64,000 bases of DNA from Pseudonocardia sp. MH-G8 (GTDB lineage: Bacteria; Actinomycetota; Actinomycetes; Mycobacteriales; Pseudonocardiaceae), in the NCBI RefSeq assembly GCF_002262885.1, contig NZ_NKYF01000016.1, positions 62,001 to 126,000 on the forward strand, given 5' to 3'. The position numbers and the translations under genes were made by a program. How positions within the stretch are numbered: the first letter of the stretch is position 1; each line of letters starts with the position of its first letter. Of the stretch, positions 1 through 7,705 are shown piece by piece. The notes under the pieces are model-generated. The model worked only from the letters and a program-made list of their open reading frames with translations. It searched no databases and was not told the origin of the DNA.

Positions 1-3000
1 CTCGAGCGGGAGCACCGCCCGCGGCAGCATGTGCGGCGGGAGCGCCTGCGCCAGCCCACGGGCCACCGTGTCCGGCTCGGCCGGCCCGTGCACCGCGACC
101 ACCAGCACGGTGTCCCGCTCCCCGACCACGACGGCGACGGCGCGCTCCACCCCGGGGACCGCGGCCGCGGCCGCCTCCACCTCGCCCAGCTCCACGCGGA
201 AGCCGTTGATCTTGACCTGGTCGTCGCGGCGGCCGAGGAACTCGACGACGCCGCCGGGCAGGTAGCGGGCCATGTCCCCGGTGCGGTACCAGCGCAGCCC
301 GTCGTGCGCGACGAACCGGTCGGCGGTGCGTTCCGGGTCGCCCCGGTAGCCGTGCGCCACGCCGGCACCGCCGATCCACAGCTCGCCGGGCACGTGGTCG
401 GGAACGTCGCGGCCCAGGTGGTCGACCACCCGCAGCCGCACGCCGTCGAGCGGGGTGCCGTAGGGCACCGAGCGCCACTGCGGCGCCACGTCGTCGCCCA
501 CCGCGCAGATCGTGGAGTGGATGGCGGTCTCGGTGGTGCCGCCCAGCCCGGCGAAGCCGCACCCGGGGACGCGCTCACGCAGCCGGCCGGGGAGGTCGGT
601 GCCCACCCGGTCGCCGCCGAGCAGCACCTGGCGCAGGCCCGCATCGAGGTCGTGACCGGTGGCGAGCAGGGCGTCGAGCAGGGCGGGCACGCAGTTCAGC
701 ACGGTGACGCCGTGGGCGCGCACGAGCTCGGCCCACCTGTCGGCGTCGCGCTGCTCGCCTTCCGCGAGCACGACCACCGATCCGCCGACGGCGAGCATCG
801 CGAACACGTCGAACACCGACAGGTCGAAGTCGAGCGCCGACACGGCAAGCGTCCGGTCGGCCGGCTCGAGCCGGAACCGGCGCACCAGATCGTCGATCGT
901 GGCGACCGCGGCGCGGTGCGGCACCTCCACACCCTTCGGCTCGCCGGTGGAGCCGGAGGTGAACAGCACGTAGGCCACCTGCTCGGGATCGACCTCGACC
1001 GGCGCCGGGAGCGGCGGTGCGGCGCGGAGCTCGTCGAGCACCTCAGCGGTGACGGCGATCGTGTGCCCGGACACCGCCCTGATCCGCTGCACGCGGGCGG
1101 GCGGCTGCTCGATGCCCAGCGGGACGTAGGCGCCGCCGGCCGCGAGCACCCCGAGCACCGCGACGACCTGGTCGGGGCCGCGCGGCAGCGTGACCGCCAC
1201 CGGGTCGCCCGGGCGGACGCCGCGTGCCACCAGGCCGCCGGCGACCCGCAGTGCGCGGTCGGCGAGCTCGGCGTGGGTGAGCGATCCACCTGCCCACTCG
1301 ACGGCGGTGGCGGTCCGGCCGGGTGCCGCGGCGAAGAAGGACCCGTGCAGCGTGCCCGCGGGCGGGCCACCCGGCAGATCGGTGTCGTTGACCCGGTTCC
1401 GGACCTCCCGCTGGCCGGCCGGCAGCAGGTCACCGACGGGCTCCCGCCAGGCCCGGTCGTCGGCGAGCCCGTGCACGAGCGAGGAGAAGGCCGCGAACAT
1501 CGCCTCCGGCACGCCGTCGGCGAGCGCGTCGGCGCGGACGTCCCAGTTCACCAGGATCCGCCCGCCGACCTCGGTGATCTGGGCGTCCAGCAGGACCTGC
1601 GGCCCCTGCGAGATCATCCAGACCGGGTCGCCGAAGCAGCGGCGCGCGCGTTCGTCGAACAGCTCGCCGAGGTCGAGCCCGCTGGTGAACACGACGGGTG
1701 CGAGCACCTGCTCGCCCGCCGCCCGGCCGAGGTCGCGCAGCACCTCCACGCCGGAGTACGCGGCGTGCGTGGCGTCGTGGTGCAGCCGGCGCTGCACGGC
1801 CCGGGCGCGCTCGACGAAGCTCGCCGGCTCGGTGAGGTCGATCTCCAACAGCACCGAGCCGGTGAAGTCGCCGACCACCCGATCGATCTCCGGGTGCACC
1901 GGTTCCCGGTCGAACAGCGGGACGTTGAGCAGGAACCGCGGGCGCGCGCTCCACGCGCCGACGACCTCCGCGTACGCGGTGGCCACCACCGCGGGCAGCG
2001 TCAGGCCGTGCCGGCGGGCCGCGGTGACCACGGCCGCGCGCTCCGCCCCGTCGAGGGTGAACGCCAGCCGCAGCGCCTGCGGCGTCACGTCCGGCCGCTG
2101 CACCTGCGGCAGCTCGGGCGCCCCGGGCAGATCCGCCAGCCGGCCCGTCCAGTGGGCCTTCGCCTGCTCGGCCGCTGCCCGGCGCGCCGGTCCGCGGGCG
2201 GCGAGGTACTCGCGGTAGCTCACACCCGGCGGGTCCGCCACACCCGCGGGACCGTCCTCGTAGCAGCGCGCCAGGTCGGCGAGCAGCACGCGGTAGCTCA
2301 CGGCGTCGGCCGCGACCATGTCGACGTCGAGGTGCAGCCGGGCACCGTCGGGCAGCAGGCTGACCGCGGCCCGGAACACCTCACCCCGCTCGATCGCGAG
2401 CAGCTCGTGGGACATCTCGTCGCGCACGGCCTCGAGCCGCTTGCCGCGCTCCTCCGCGTCGAGATCGCGCAGATCGTGCACGACGAGGCCGTCCCACGAC
2501 CGCGGCGGCAGGACCTCCTGACGCCCGTTGTCGGTGATCCGCGCCCGCAGCATCCCGTGCCGGTGCACCAGCGCCGCCAGGGCGTCCGTCAGCCGCTGCG
2601 GGTCCAGCCCGGGCCCGTCGAACTCGAGGTAGAGGTGCGGCGCGACGCCACCGAGGGGCTGGCTCGGGTCCCGGCCGACCCAGTAGGCGTGTTGGAGCAG
2701 TGCGAGGTCGAACTCCGAGCCGGGCTCCGCGGCCGGGGCGGCCGGGGCGGCCGGGGCGGCCGGGGCGGCCGGGGCACTTCCCGGCTCCCCGGCGGAGCCG
2801 AGCAACGCCGCCCACGCCGTGAGCGTCGGGGCGGCGGCGAGCTCACCGAAGCCGACGGTGCGCCCCTCCTCCCGCCACCGGCCCACCAGCCGCATCAGCG
2901 CGATGGACTGCAGCCCGACCTCGAACAGGTCGTCGGAGTCGCCGATCTCGCCGGGGTCCTCGTCGACCAGGTCCGCGATCAGGGTGCGCAGGTCCTCGAG

Positions 3001-3021
3001 CAGCACCGGATCCGCGGGCAT
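1..3021 (-). CDS. Non-ribosomal peptide synthetase, carrier-Cy-A module (C-terminus beyond window)
   Basis: Start ATG 3021 overlaps the panD stop (TGATG). The visible 1007 residues read as an MbtB-like starter module. An N-terminal carrier domain (about 1-80, attachment motif LFEVGLQSIALM) is followed by an Ala-Pro linker. A heterocyclisation (Cy) domain follows, with D234-MVAA-D239-AV-S242, the Cy signature DxxxxDxxS in place of HHxxxDG. An adenylation domain begins near 540, with LFTSGSTGEPKG near 690 and the GRRDDQVKINGFR region near 930. Family knowledge: such modules load an aryl acid or similar starter and cyclise Ser, Thr or Cys to an oxazoline or thiazoline. By-eye alignment gives a pocket code near D-L-F-N-L-G-L-I-H, between Cys-type and Thr/Ser-type codes, so the substrate is uncertain. 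The carrier domain and downstream modules lie beyond position 1. Confidence 0.93.
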   Translation of the reverse strand, partial: MPADPVLLEDLRTLIADLVDEDPGEIGDSDDLFEVGLQSIALMRLVGRWREEGRTVGFGELAAAPTLTAWAALLGSAGEPGSAPAAPAAPAAPAAPAAEPGSEFDLALLQHAYWVGRDPSQPLGGVAPHLYLEFDGPGLDPQRLTDALAALVHRHGMLRARITDNGRQEVLPPRSWDGLVVHDLRDLDAEERGKRLEAVRDEMSHELLAIERGEVFRAAVSLLPDGARLHLDVDMVAADAVSYRVLLADLARCYEDGPAGVADPPGVSYREYLAARGPARRAAAEQAKAHWTGRLADLPGAPELPQVQRPDVTPQALRLAFTLDGAERAAVVTAARRHGLTLPAVVATAYAEVVGAWSARPRFLLNVPLFDREPVHPEIDRVVGDFTGSVLLEIDLTEPASFVERARAVQRRLHHDATHAAYSGVEVLRDLGRAAGEQVLAPVVFTSGLDLGELFDERARRCFGDPVWMISQGPQVLLDAQITEVGGRILVNWDVRADALADGVPEAMFAAFSSLVHGLADDRAWREPVGDLLPAGQREVRNRVNDTDLPGGPPAGTLHGSFFAAAPGRTATAVEWAGGSLTHAELADRALRVAGGLVARGVRPGDPVAVTLPRGPDQVVAVLGVLAAGGAYVPLGIEQPPARVQRIRAVSGHTIAVTAEVLDELRAAPPLPAPVEVDPEQVAYVLFTSGSTGEPKGVEVPHRAAVATIDDLVRRFRLEPADRTLAVSALDFDLSVFDVFAMLAVGGSVVVLAEGEQRDADRWAELVRAHGVTVLNCVPALLDALLATGHDLDAGLRQVLLGGDRVGTDLPGRLRERVPGCGFAGLGGTTETAIHSTICAVGDDVAPQWRSVPYGTPLDGVRLRVVDHLGRDVPDHVPGELWIGGAGVAHGYRGDPERTADRFVAHDGLRWYRTGDMARYLPGGVVEFLGRRDDQVKINGFRVELGEVEAAAAAVPGVERAVAVVVGERDTVLVVAVHGPAEPDTVARGLAQALPPHMLPRAVLPLE
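2731..2775 (-). repeat. Five perfect 9-bp tandem repeats coding an Ala-Pro-Ala linker
   Basis: The + strand unit GGCCGGGGC occurs five times without interruption. In the NRPS frame it encodes repeated Ala-Pro-Ala and forms the hinge between the N-terminal carrier domain and the Cy domain. Copy number is likely to vary between strains by slippage. Confidence 0.9.
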
Positions 3022-3455
3022 CAGCGGGCGGCGAGCTGGTCGGCCGCGCCGGGAACGGGCTCCGCGGGGTCCGCACCGAGTGCGACGACGCGGTTGGCTG
3101 CGTCCACGTGCACCACGCGAGGCACGTGATCGGCGACCGCGGGGTCCGGGACCTGCTGGAAGGCCATGATGATCGTGAGGTGACCCGGGTGCACCAGGTG
3201 CGCGGCCGCCCCGTTGATCCCGATCACGCCGCTCCCCCGGGCACCCGTGATCACGTAGGTGGTGAGCCGCGCACCGTTGTCGATGTCGACGACCTGCACC
3301 TGCTCACCCTCGACGAGCCCGGCGGCGTCCATCAGGTCCTCGTCCACGGTGAGCGACCCGACGTAGTGCAGGTCCGCCTGCGTCACCGTCGCTCGATGGA
3401 TCTTGCCGCTGAGCAGCGTGCGGTACTTCGTCACGGCCTCGCTCACGCCGGACAC
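3021..3455 (-). CDS. panD: Aspartate 1-decarboxylase (pyruvoyl enzyme)
   Basis: Converts L-aspartate to beta-alanine in the cytoplasm. The sequence is strongly PanD: KIHRATVTQADLHYVGS contains the self-cleavage site G33-S34, where the serine becomes the pyruvoyl cofactor, followed by VDIDNGARL, GERG-like GARGSGVIGING and AAHLVHPGHL. The GTG start at 3455 is chosen because AGGAAGG lies 6 bases upstream; it adds about nine residues before the usual PanD start. The gene sits between mbtH (82 bases upstream) and an NRPS it overlaps by one base, so it is probably dedicated to supplying beta-alanine for the peptide rather than for pantothenate. The roughly 25-residue tail beyond the core is longer than usual. 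Confidence 0.95.
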   Translation of the reverse strand: MSGVSEAVTKYRTLLSGKIHRATVTQADLHYVGSLTVDEDLMDAAGLVEGEQVQVVDIDNGARLTTYVITGARGSGVIGINGAAAHLVHPGHLTIIMAFQQVPDPAVADHVPRVVHVDAANRVVALGADPAEPVPGAADQLAAR

Positions 3456-3537
3456 ACCTCACCTTCCTCGGGACGGGCGCGCGCACCAGCGCGCGCGAGA
3501 GCAGCACCGGCAGGACCCCGGCCGGAGTGTTGTCGTG

Positions 3538-3771
3538 TCAGGAAACGGCGCCCGCCGGTCCGTCGCTCATCCGCGCCGCCAGGCTCGCCGGGCGCAGGTC
3601 GATCCAGACCGACTCGATGGCGGCGAGCACCTCCGCGCGGGTCGCCGGACCGTGGACGACCGTCCAACCGTCCGGCACGGGCGCGAACGTCGGCCACAGC
3701 GAGTACTGACGCTCCTCGTTCGCCAAGGCCACGAACTCGCCGGTCTCGTCGTCGAACGGGTTCGTCGTCAC
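3538..3771 (-). CDS. mbtH: MbtH-like protein
   Basis: Small (77 aa) NRPS partner that binds and activates adenylation domains. NPFDDETG near the N-terminus, NEERQYSLWP and the PxGW motif (VPDGW) are the MbtH signature. The start is set at GTG 3771 because AGGAG sits 7 bases upstream; an in-frame ATG at 3786 would place that ribosome site inside the gene. First gene of the leftward mbtH-panD-NRPS operon and directly downstream of an iron-box-like sequence. Confidence 0.95.
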   Translation of the reverse strand: MTTNPFDDETGEFVALANEERQYSLWPTFAPVPDGWTVVHGPATRAEVLAAIESVWIDLRPASLAARMSDGPAGAVS

Positions 3772-3798
3772 CCGGTCACTCCTCATGAGTCGCGATCA

Positions 3799-3816
3799 GC
3801 AAGGGCAGCCTAAGCA
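3799..3816 (-). promoter_or_regulatory. Probable iron box (IdeR/DmdR-type operator) for the mbtH operon
   Basis: On the minus strand the site reads TGCTTAGGCTGCCCTTGC. Its TTAGGCT...CCT core matches about 10 of 14 positions of the actinobacterial iron-box half TTAGGCTAACCTAA. It lies 28-45 bases before the mbtH GTG, a position that would let a ferrous repressor block transcription. Siderophore genes are the expected targets. Seen by eye; no scoring was run. Confidence 0.6.
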
Positions 3817-3969
3817 CACATGAGGTGAGGGGAACTACTCCGAATGGGTGGTCGGACTGCTACTGCTGGTCAGCGCTCCATACGGGATTCGTGATGTACG
3901 ACCGACTACTGCCTGCGAGCCTGGCGGCCGGTTGCCGCAGACGAGGGCACCCGGGGTGGGGCCCGACGT

Positions 3970-4036
3970 CATGATCGGCAAGTCGGCGCGTTCGCGGGTT
4001 GATTTCGCCCGTTTTCGCGCCGAACTATTGATCATG
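3970..4036. repeat. 67-bp interrupted palindrome with CATGATC ends
   Basis: CATGATC (3970-3976) pairs with GATCATG (4030-4036). After a symmetrical 6-base unpaired gap on each side, TCGGCGCG (3983-3990) pairs with CGCGCCGA (4016-4023). It has the same terminal heptamer and nearly the same length as the hairpins at 30383-30450 and 42498-42563, so it may belong to the same repeat family. It lies downstream of the BldC-like gene and could act as a terminator. Confidence 0.75.
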
Positions 4037-4185
4037 CCCATTCGCGGGGGCGCTACCGACCGAGAGCCTGCTGAGCGCCTGCGTCGGTGACGCGAGCCGT
4101 CGACCCGGGACCCATGCCGCAATGGGCAACTCGTTCAGCATCCTCCGGCTACCGGAGCCGCCCGGCGCCGAGGATCGGACGTCGC

Positions 4186-4386
4186 TCAGTGCGCGTCTGG
4201 CCGCTTCCTCGGCTGTCCCAGCTGAGCGAGCACGTCATCGAGATCGAACCGGAACTGCCCGCCGGGCGTGGTGGCGGCCGGTGTGATCCGGCCCTCCCGC
4301 ACCCACTCGCGGACGGTCTCGGGATGCACCTGGAGGTGCCGCGCCAGCTCACGCGTGGTGATGAGCGGGCGACGACCGGTGGGCAC
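4186..4386 (-). CDS. BldC/excisionase-like helix-turn-helix protein
   Basis: Small DNA-binding protein (about 66 aa). The segment PLITTRELARHLQVHPETV, then REWVREGRI and GGQFRF, is a MerR-type winged helix of the BldC/HTH_17 kind, ending in a basic tail. The open frame continues upstream to 4566, but the upstream residues are low-complexity and span the promoter repeats, so GTG 4386 is taken as start; its ribosome site is weak and the start is uncertain. BldC-like proteins bind direct repeats, and a pair of 10-bp direct repeats lies just upstream. Specific target unknown. Confidence 0.7.
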   Translation of the reverse strand: MPTGRRPLITTRELARHLQVHPETVREWVREGRITPAATTPGGQFRFDLDDVLAQLGQPRKRPDAH

Positions 4387-4457
4387 CGTCCGACGGTAGG
4401 TAGAGCTTCCTGTCTCCGGTAGTTGTTCCCGGTCACTTACCGTAGGACATAGTGTAT

Positions 4458-4484
4458 CACTGTCGAACACTGTCGAATGTTCGA
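4458..4484. promoter_or_regulatory. Operator-like direct repeats in a divergent promoter region
   Basis: CACTGTCGAA occurs twice head to tail (4458-4467, 4468-4477) and runs into TGTTCGA, giving the inverted pair TCGAA-TG-TTCGA (4473-4484). TATGCT at 4485-4490 is a good -10 box for the rightward gene, about 7 bases before its GTG. TACACT on the other strand (4458-4453) could serve the BldC-like gene. Likely binding site for that regulator. Confidence 0.5.
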
Positions 4485-4496
4485 TATGCTCATGGC

Positions 4497-4778
4497 GTGG
4501 CGTTCTGGATGACCGAAACCCCGGAGGGGTTCGCGATGGGCTATGCGACCGACGAGGCCGAGGCAAGACTCATGATCGAGTCACAACAGCGGGGCTCCGT
4601 GACATTCGACGAGGCAACCGGCCGGTACCGCTGGACGGTCGTGCTGGACGGGGGCAAGTCGTCGCACGGTTGGTCCGACACGGAGGCGGACGCGTGGTGG
4701 TTCGTGAAGGAGGCCGTGAACCGGCCTCACCGTGGGACCCGCTACGTCACGAAGACCCGCCGTGGTGACGTCGGATAG
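4497..4778 (+). CDS. Small hypothetical protein, probably leaderless
   Basis: About 93 residues, beginning AFWMTETPEGFAMGYATD. It is acidic, rich in Trp and Gly, with no signal peptide or membrane segment and no family I recognise. GTG 4497 is chosen because a TATGCT -10 box ends 7 bases before it, so transcription would start at or next to the start codon; there is no ribosome site. ATG 4509 is the alternative. It is divergent from the BldC-like gene, and its 3' end overlaps the convergent hydrolase gene by 32 bases. Confidence 0.55.
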   Translation: MAFWMTETPEGFAMGYATDEAEARLMIESQQRGSVTFDEATGRYRWTVVLDGGKSSHGWSDTEADAWWFVKEAVNRPHRGTRYVTKTRRGDVG

Positions 4779-5790
4779 CGACGTCCACCCGGTCGACCCC
4801 ATTCTCCATTGCCGGCGCGAGCAGCCGCGCCGGGTTCACCGTCATCATCTGCTGGATGTCGCCCTCGCTCGCCCCTCCCGCGGTCAGCATCGGCAGGATC
4901 CGGCGGGAGATGCGCTCGTAGTGCCAGTGGGGCGCGTGGACCGCGCGCCACGACGGCGGGGTCATCCGGCTGAAGCAGGCCGCGTCGTGAGACAGGACCA
5001 TGCGGTCGGAGTACCCGAGCCGCAGCAGCGCGAGGACGGTGGCGACCCGGCGGTCGTCGGACAGGACGTGCTCCATCCCGAACCTGTCCATGCCGATCGT
5101 GGCGCCCTCGTCCATCAGCCGCCGCAGGTAGTCCAGGTCCTCGGTGTCCCCGGAGTGGCCGATGACGACCCGTTCGGGCGCGACGTCCCGCTCCCGGAGG
5201 AACGCCAGCTGCTCCAGCCCGTTGCGCAGGGCCGGGCGGCTGTGCGTGGTCACGGTGACACCGGTCCGCAGATGGGCCTCGGCGGCCGCGGCCAGCACCC
5301 GGGCGACGTCCTCGGTGATGCCCTCCTCGTCGGTGACCACCTTGATCATCCCGGCCCGGATGCCGGTGCCGGCGATCCCGTCCTCGATGTCGCGCACGAA
5401 GTACTCGACGAGCGGATCGGGACCGCCGACGAGCCGGCCCGGGCCGTGAACCCGGAAGAACGGCGGCAGCACGTTCGAGGTGTAGTAGCCGGTGGCGGCC
5501 ACCAGCTGCACCGGGACCCGCTCGGCCACCCGGGCGATCCGGGCGACATCGCGTCCCAGGCCGAGCACCGTCAGGTCCACGACCGTGCGGATCCCGAGCT
5601 CGTGCAGCCGGGTCAGCGCGGCCACCGCCCCCTCGACCGCCTCCTCGGGATCCCACTCCGGGTGCGGGTGGTTGAGGTCGAGCTCGGGATCACCGACGAA
5701 GACGTGCTCGTGGATCAACGTCGGTCCGAGCTCCGCCGGCCGGACCGCCCCGCGGAAGGTCGGGACGGCGGCGCCCGGCGCGGACGTCAT
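4747..5790 (-). CDS. Phosphotriesterase-family metal hydrolase (probable lactonase)
   Basis: 347 residues of the amidohydrolase superfamily, PTE branch. The metal site is complete: HEH near the N-terminus (TLIHEH), a lysine suited to carbamylation (GMIKVVTDEEG), His in TVTTHS and IGHSGD, and Asp in VLSHDAACF. Family knowledge: many such proteins hydrolyse lactones or esters rather than phosphotriesters. It is the last gene of the TRAP operon, overlapping dctP by 4 bases (ATGA), so its substrate is probably what the transporter brings in or a lactone derived from it. Confidence 0.85.
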   Translation of the reverse strand: MTSAPGAAVPTFRGAVRPAELGPTLIHEHVFVGDPELDLNHPHPEWDPEEAVEGAVAALTRLHELGIRTVVDLTVLGLGRDVARIARVAERVPVQLVAATGYYTSNVLPPFFRVHGPGRLVGGPDPLVEYFVRDIEDGIAGTGIRAGMIKVVTDEEGITEDVARVLAAAAEAHLRTGVTVTTHSRPALRNGLEQLAFLRERDVAPERVVIGHSGDTEDLDYLRRLMDEGATIGMDRFGMEHVLSDDRRVATVLALLRLGYSDRMVLSHDAACFSRMTPPSWRAVHAPHWHYERISRRILPMLTAGGASEGDIQQMMTVNPARLLAPAMENGVDRVDVAIRRHHGGSS

Positions 5791-6809
5791 GCGGCCGATC
5801 CGCGGATCGCCTCGTAGACGGAGAGCTGCTCCGGGCTGAGGTTGGCGCGCAGGTACGGCTCCACCTTGGCCCGGAACGCGGCCACGTCGACGTCGTCGAC
5901 GATCTGGAACTGGCCGCCCGCCCGCCACTTCTCGAGGATCTGCTGCTCGTCCTGCTCGACGCACCCGGGCACCTGCTCGACTGCCGAGTCGACCGCCCGG
6001 GACAGCGCCTCCTGCTGCTGCGGGTTCAGCTCGTTCCACCGCGGGCCGACGAGGACCAGGTTCGAGTTCTCCTGGTGCCGGGAGAGGGAGATGTAGTCCT
6101 GCACCTCGGCGAGGTTGAGCGCGTCGATGTTGACGATCGGGTTCTCCTGACCGTCGACGATCCCCTGCTGCAACGCCAGGTAGAGCTCCTCGTACGCCAC
6201 CTCGGTGGGGTTGGCGCCCAGAGCCTCGGCGTTCATCAGGAACTGGGGCGAGTTGGGGAAGCGCAGTCGCAGGTTCGCCAGGTCCTCCGGCGTGCGGATC
6301 GGCTGGTTGGCGGTGAACTGCCGGGAGCCCGCCGACCACGCACCGAGGGTCGTGACGCCGGTGGCCTCGGCGAACCCGTCGGTCAGCGGCTTCGACGCGT
6401 CGCTGCCGAAGAAGCGCGCGAGGTGCTCGCCGTCGTCGAAGGCGTACGCGGCGTCGACGACGCTCATGGGCTCGTGCACGGCACCGAGCGCCGACGCGCC
6501 CTGGATGTCCAGGTCGATGTCGCCGGAGATCACCGACTGGATGCGGTCCGCATCTCCGCCGAGCTGGCTGCTCGGGAAGAGCTGGACCGTGAGCCCTACG
6601 TTCGCCGCCGCGACCTCGTCCGCGATGACCTGGGCGCCACAGCGGTGTTGGGGCTGCTGCTCGGTGTAGCTGTGGGCCAGGGTCAGCTCGACGTTCTCGC
6701 CGCCGCCCTGGTCCCCGGCGGAGTCGCCGCCACAGGCCGCACCCAGGAACAGCGGGACGGTGAGGATCGCGATGAGCCCGCGGCGTCGATGCTGCGTGAA
6801 CATGGTCAT
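5787..6809 (-). CDS. dctP: TRAP transporter substrate-binding lipoprotein, DctP family
   Basis: 340 residues. A lipoprotein signal ends in LGAAC (Cys26), followed by a Gly/Asp linker, then the DctP fold with LAHSYTEQ, FPSSQLGGDADRIQSV, LRLRFPNSPQF and QQGIVDGQENP. The conserved arginine of LRLRFP is the usual carboxylate clamp, so the ligand should be an organic acid. It is tethered outside the membrane and feeds DctQM. Unusually, the shikimate-dehydrogenase-like gene sits between dctM and dctP. ATG 6809 overlaps the preceding gene by 4 bases. Confidence 0.93.
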   Translation of the reverse strand: MTMFTQHRRRGLIAILTVPLFLGAACGGDSAGDQGGGENVELTLAHSYTEQQPQHRCGAQVIADEVAAANVGLTVQLFPSSQLGGDADRIQSVISGDIDLDIQGASALGAVHEPMSVVDAAYAFDDGEHLARFFGSDASKPLTDGFAEATGVTTLGAWSAGSRQFTANQPIRTPEDLANLRLRFPNSPQFLMNAEALGANPTEVAYEELYLALQQGIVDGQENPIVNIDALNLAEVQDYISLSRHQENSNLVLVGPRWNELNPQQQEALSRAVDSAVEQVPGCVEQDEQQILEKWRAGGQFQIVDDVDVAAFRAKVEPYLRANLSPEQLSVYEAIRGSAA

Positions 6810-7705
6810 TCCCTTCGTTGGGTGGCCGAGCCGATCTCGGAGGCGACGAGCTCGTCGAGGTCCCGGGCCATGGCCGTTCGGTCGGCGGGCCGGCCGGTGA
6901 TCAGCTCGAAGGTGTCGGCGGCCTGGTTGACCGCCATCCCGGCCCCGGTCAGGACCCGGCAGCCCCGCGCGGACGCCTCCCGCACGAGTTCGGTGAGCAG
7001 CGGCCGGTAGACGATGTCGGCGACCCAGAGGCCGTCGCGCAGGAGCTCCGGGTCGACCGGCGACCCGGGATGGGCGGCCATCCCCACGGGCGTGGCGTTC
7101 ACCAGCCCGGACGCCGCCCTGGTGAGGCGGGGAAGCTCGGTGGGCGAGCCGACCACGAGCTCGAGGTCCCGCAGGTGGCCCAAGGACCGGACGAGCCGCT
7201 GCGCCCGGCCGGGGTCGGTGTCGACGACCCACAGCGTCTGCAGGCCGATCCCGGCGAGGGCATGGGCCACCGCGGTGCCCGCCCCGCCCGCCCCCACCAG
7301 CACGACCCGATCGAGGGCTGCACCCGCGAGCCCGTCCACGATCGCGGCCGCGAAGCCGGTGACGTCGGTGTTGTGCCCGCGGGTGCCCGTGTCCGACACG
7401 AGGATCGTGTTGATCGCCCCGATCGCGGCCGCCTCGGGTGCCAGCTCGTCGACGATGGCGGCCATGACGTGCTTCACGGGGTACGTCACGTTCAGCCCGT
7501 CGAAGCCGAGCTCCACCGCGTGTGCAAGCAGGTCGCGCAGGTGCTCGCGCCCGAGCCGGGAGTCGGGCAGCTCCACCGTCTTGTAGGCGTAGCGCAGGCC
7601 CTGGCGGGCGCCTTCGCGCTCGTGCAGCTCGGGGGTGAGCGACGGGCCGATGCCCTGGCCGAGCAGCCCGGCCAGATAGGAGCGGCGTCCCGCGTCGCCG
7701 CTCAC
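6806..7705 (-). CDS. Shikimate/quinate dehydrogenase family protein
   Basis: 299 residues with the AroE fold. The substrate loop reads GIGPSLTPELH (SLTP rather than SLSP), the catalytic lysine is in NVTYPVKHVM, the catalytic aspartate is in GHNTDVTGF, the nucleotide loop is GAGGAGTA, and GMAVNQAADTFEL is near the C-terminus. Because it is embedded in a TRAP transporter operon with GTGA and ATGA overlaps on both sides, it is probably a catabolic quinate- or shikimate-type dehydrogenase rather than the housekeeping aroE. Confidence 0.9.
   Translation of the reverse strand: MSGDAGRRSYLAGLLGQGIGPSLTPELHEREGARQGLRYAYKTVELPDSRLGREHLRDLLAHAVELGFDGLNVTYPVKHVMAAIVDELAPEAAAIGAINTILVSDTGTRGHNTDVTGFAAAIVDGLAGAALDRVVLVGAGGAGTAVAHALAGIGLQTLWVVDTDPGRAQRLVRSLGHLRDLELVVGSPTELPRLTRAASGLVNATPVGMAAHPGSPVDPELLRDGLWVADIVYRPLLTELVREASARGCRVLTGAGMAVNQAADTFELITGRPADRTAMARDLDELVASEIGSATQRRE

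Larger units (their letters stand above)
3772..4185 (-). other. Gene-free stretch upstream of the mbtH operon
   Basis: Apart from the iron-box-like site at its left end and the hairpin at 3970-4036, I see no gene. The open frames across it are short, without credible ribosome sites, and have no recognisable product. Confidence 0.6.

Noticed and set aside
31..3129. A 1032-codon open frame on the + strand opposite the NRPS
   Set aside because: It is a high-GC shadow: no family features, strongly biased His/Arg/Gly composition, and the minus strand has clear NRPS, panD and domain motifs.
3021..3455. panD as part of the housekeeping pantothenate pathway
   Set aside because: No panB, panC or other coenzyme A genes nearby, and it is coupled to an NRPS; a housekeeping role cannot be excluded but is less likely.
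3835..4122. Minus-strand frame of 95 codons upstream of the mbtH operon
   Set aside because: Arg/Ser-rich, no ribosome site, spans a hairpin, no family resemblance.
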